Of a stretch of DNA of 64,000 bases, positions 62,228-64,000 are shown piece after piece (position 1 is the stretch's first letter; every line of letters starts with the position of its first letter). Made by a program: the position numbers and the translations under genes. Source of the stretch: JAISDD01 sp031553935 (GTDB lineage Bacteria > Bacillota > Syntrophomonadia > Syntrophomonadales > Syntrophomonadaceae); the NCBI GenBank assembly GCA_031553935.1, contig JAVBKS010000030.1, positions 1 to 64,000 of the forward strand. The letters are read 5' to 3'. The notes beneath the pieces were generated by a model, which was not told where the DNA came from, made no database searches, and saw only the letters and a program-made list of their open reading frames with translations.

Positions 62228-63437
62228 TTCTTCTCCTTAAAATTGTGAACTCGGGCAATGAATGCTCAAAGGGAATAGCGACAATTTGAAGCGGATGTCG
62301 GGCCCGGTCTAACTGATTGCCATTGAGGTCGCTGAGTTCTTTTAACTCGAGCACTATTTGCTCTCCATTAGGCGCAAAAAACTCTATTTGCTCGCCCAGG
62401 CCAAAATTACCCCTTTGTTTGACCAGTAAACTCCGCGTCTTATCATCATAACCCACAACCATACCGCAAAAATCAGTTCTCTCACCCAAGGTTTTATTGT
62501 CAGGATCCTGCATATCCAAACTTTTGCCAGTAATAAAGCCGGTAGTAAATGGCCTGCTAGCTGATGAATTCAGCTCCTGCTGAAACAATGGCAAGAGATT
62601 ATCAAATGCTTGCTTTCCTTCGATACTAAGTGTGTCCAAGGCTTGCCTATAGACTGAAGCCACACTGGCAACGTATAAGGGGCTTTTCATTCTGCCTTCA
62701 ACTTTAAAAGCATCTACCCCGATTTCTAAAAGCTGCGGCAGAAATTCCAGTAAACACAAATCACGAGAATTCAGAATATAACTGCCCCGATCATCTTCCT
62801 CTAGTTGGAAAAATTGGTCTAGTCGTTTTTCTTCTACTAAATAGTAGCTATACCTGCAGGGATGAGCACACGCTCCTTGATTAGCATCACGACCGGTCAT
62901 AAAAGCAGAGAGTAAGCATCTTCCGGAATAGGATACACACATAGCTCCATGAACAAAAACTTCTAGTTCAATTTTTACTTTTTGGCGAATGGCGTTAATC
63001 TCATCCAAATTAAGCTCGCGAGCAAGAACTATTCTTTTAACTCCTAAGTCTTCAAAAAACAATGCCGCTTCATAGTTGCATGTATTAGCTTGAGTACTTA
63101 CGGTTATACCAATACTCGGCGCATACTTTTTTGCCATTTGCAGAATACCCAGATCCGAAATAATCAGCGAATCCACCTTTAATTCCTCGAGTTTTTCCAA
63201 ATACGCGGGCAGCTTAACTATATCTTCATTATGAGCAATAATATTTACAGTTATATTGGCTTTTTTGTTATTCGTATGGAGAAATTCCACAGCGGTTTGC
63301 ATTTCTTCCCATGAAAAATTACCGGCTTGAGCCCTTAAACTATAGTCTTTGCCGCCAAAATAAACTCCATCAGCGCCAAAAGCTACTGCGGTCTTTAACT
63401 TCTCCAGATTACCTGCAGGCAATATCAAATCTGTCAC
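62217..63437 (-). CDS. U32-family peptidase/RNA-modification protein (YrrN/YrrO or RlhA-like)
   Basis: A 406-aa U32 protein: LILPAGNLEKLKTAVAFGAD, VYFGGKDYSLRAQAGNFS, the conserved Cys cluster in VFVHGAMCVSYSGRC, GACAHPCRYSYYL and FKVEGRMKSP. U32 members act as collagenase-like peptidases or in tRNA and rRNA hydroxylation (YrrN/YrrO, TrhP, RlhA) and often carry an iron-sulfur cluster. GTG 63437 follows AGGAGG by seven bases. Genes downstream of mltG in Firmicutes often belong to this family. Confidence 0.92.
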   Translation of the reverse strand: MTDLILPAGNLEKLKTAVAFGADGVYFGGKDYSLRAQAGNFSWEEMQTAVEFLHTNNKKANITVNIIAHNEDIVKLPAYLEKLEELKVDSLIISDLGILQMAKKYAPSIGITVSTQANTCNYEAALFFEDLGVKRIVLARELNLDEINAIRQKVKIELEVFVHGAMCVSYSGRCLLSAFMTGRDANQGACAHPCRYSYYLVEEKRLDQFFQLEEDDRGSYILNSRDLCLLEFLPQLLEIGVDAFKVEGRMKSPLYVASVASVYRQALDTLSIEGKQAFDNLLPLFQQELNSSASRPFTTGFITGKSLDMQDPDNKTLGERTDFCGMVVGYDDKTRSLLVKQRGNFGLGEQIEFFAPNGEQIVLELKELSDLNGNQLDRARHPLQIVAIPFEHSLPEFTILRRRNAD

Positions 63438-63551
63438 AAAAAAGCCTCCTATCACAGACTCTAATAATTAATCACAACTGTCTGAGTGTTTCTGTAGCCC
63501 AATACTTGAATTTAGACCAATACTATCCCAAGCCAAATGAATTAAAGAATT

Positions 63552-64000
63552 TTATTGATAAATATTCGCGGCATGTAAATGATCCTGATATGTTGAAGAG
63601 AAATAGTGTGATCCGTCACCTTTAGATACATAGTAAAGATAGGCATGTTCCTTCGGATTTAATGCTGCTTTGATTGATTCAGCACCGGGGCAGGATACTG
63701 GTCCCGGAGGCAGCCCGATATGCTTGTAAGTATTATAAGGGGAATTCACCTCTAAATCTTCATAACTTAACTCGGTCTTTTCTTCATTAATGCAATACAA
63801 TACGGTTGGGCAGATTTGCAGCATCATTCCAATTCTTAATCTGTTCTTTATAACCCCAGATATTATTTCTCGTTCTGCAGCAATTTTGGCTTCTCTTTCT
63901 ACCATGGAAGCAATAATTACAGTATCTTTAACTGTAACTTGTTGCTTGCTGGCTTGAGCCGCAAAATTTTGCTGCCACTTATTCCCAAAATTCGCAAGCA
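63552..64000 (-). CDS. mltG: Endolytic transglycosylase MltG, C-terminal part; 5' end outside window
   Basis: The frame is open from the window edge to 63552. It encodes about 148 residues of a YceG-like domain: NFAAQASKQQVTVKDTVIIA, SMVEREAKIAAEREIISGVI, LRIGMMLQICPTVLYCINEE and GLPPGPVSCPGAESIKAAL, with the catalytic Glu in MVERE and the GLPPGP(I/V)xNPG motif in slightly altered form. MltG cuts nascent peptidoglycan glycan strands at the membrane. It lies 115 bases upstream of the U32 gene, as in Bacillus. Confidence 0.92.
   Translation of the reverse strand, partial: LANFGNKWQQNFAAQASKQQVTVKDTVIIASMVEREAKIAAEREIISGVIKNRLRIGMMLQICPTVLYCINEEKTELSYEDLEVNSPYNTYKHIGLPPGPVSCPGAESIKAALNPKEHAYLYYVSKGDGSHYFSSTYQDHLHAANIYQ

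Overview
The window looks like a chromosomal segment of a low-G+C, spore-forming, anaerobic member of the Firmicutes (Clostridia), perhaps close to the Syntrophomonas group. Grounds: an intact sporulation sigma factor (sigK-like), a collagen-repeat spore-surface-type protein, a SAM-I riboswitch, a 6S RNA beside aspS and tcdA, CtsR-type operators, HemZ, a selenocysteine formate dehydrogenase, and the anaerobe-type homocysteine synthesis genes (DUF39/HcyBio). The lineage is an inference; no rRNA is present.

Layout. (1) 1-4865: the decaying edge of an integrated conjugative element, visibly richer in G+C. It holds a TrbL/VirB6-like gene cut by an amber codon, a small conjugation membrane protein with a shifted C-terminus, and a thioester/Cna-B/LPxTG surface protein with three lesions. 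An intact RelE/Phd toxin-antitoxin pair and a frameshifted CAP-domain gene follow. (2) 4866-6111: ogt, and an hsp20 gene whose promoter carries a CtsR-like box. (3) 6428-13888, all minus strand: a SAM-I riboswitch with its terminator, then metH, HcyBio, a NIL-ferredoxin partner, UPF0280, nadE, a methyltransferase and yebC. The first four form a coherent route from aspartate semialdehyde to homocysteine to methionine under SAM control. (4) 13971-19490: tatA, a small membrane protein, comM/yifB, a chemotaxis-type signalling protein fused to a Rossmann domain, two tandem alpha/beta hydrolases and an acetyltransferase. (5) 19554-34085: ACT protein with phenylacetate-CoA ligase, then tcdA, 6S RNA, aspS, hisS, hemZ, a universal stress protein, ComEB-like deaminase, MBL hydrolase, dtd, relA and recJ. 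(6) 34152-41419: a P-loop ATPase, then a formate dehydrogenase operon (selenoprotein alpha subunit with a Tat leader, iron-sulfur subunit, cytochrome b subunit) and fdhE.

(7) 41438-51185: a large glycosyltransferase-GH130 fusion, a CaiB-type CoA transferase divergent from a TetR regulator, oligoendopeptidase F, a flavin reductase and a RarD-like transporter that lacks an obvious start codon. (8) 51338-54425: small phage-like pieces (a broken HTH gene, an orphan SPP1-type holin, and an XRE repressor with an unrecognised 252-aa partner and a divergent small gene), with galE among them. (9) 54682-64000: sigK, the collagen-like protein, a lipoprotein, clpB with a CtsR-like box, a penicillin-binding protein, DUF4911, a U32 peptidase and the C-terminal part of mltG, which runs off the window.

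The most informative signals are the SAM-riboswitch homocysteine operon, the selenocysteine codon with an E. coli fdhF-like SECIS, the Rossmann-chemoreceptor fusion, the GT-GH130 fusion, the paired CtsR boxes, and the XRE cassette whose two divergent promoters share the same 7-mer next to the -35. I saw no tRNA, rRNA, CRISPR array or complete insertion sequence.
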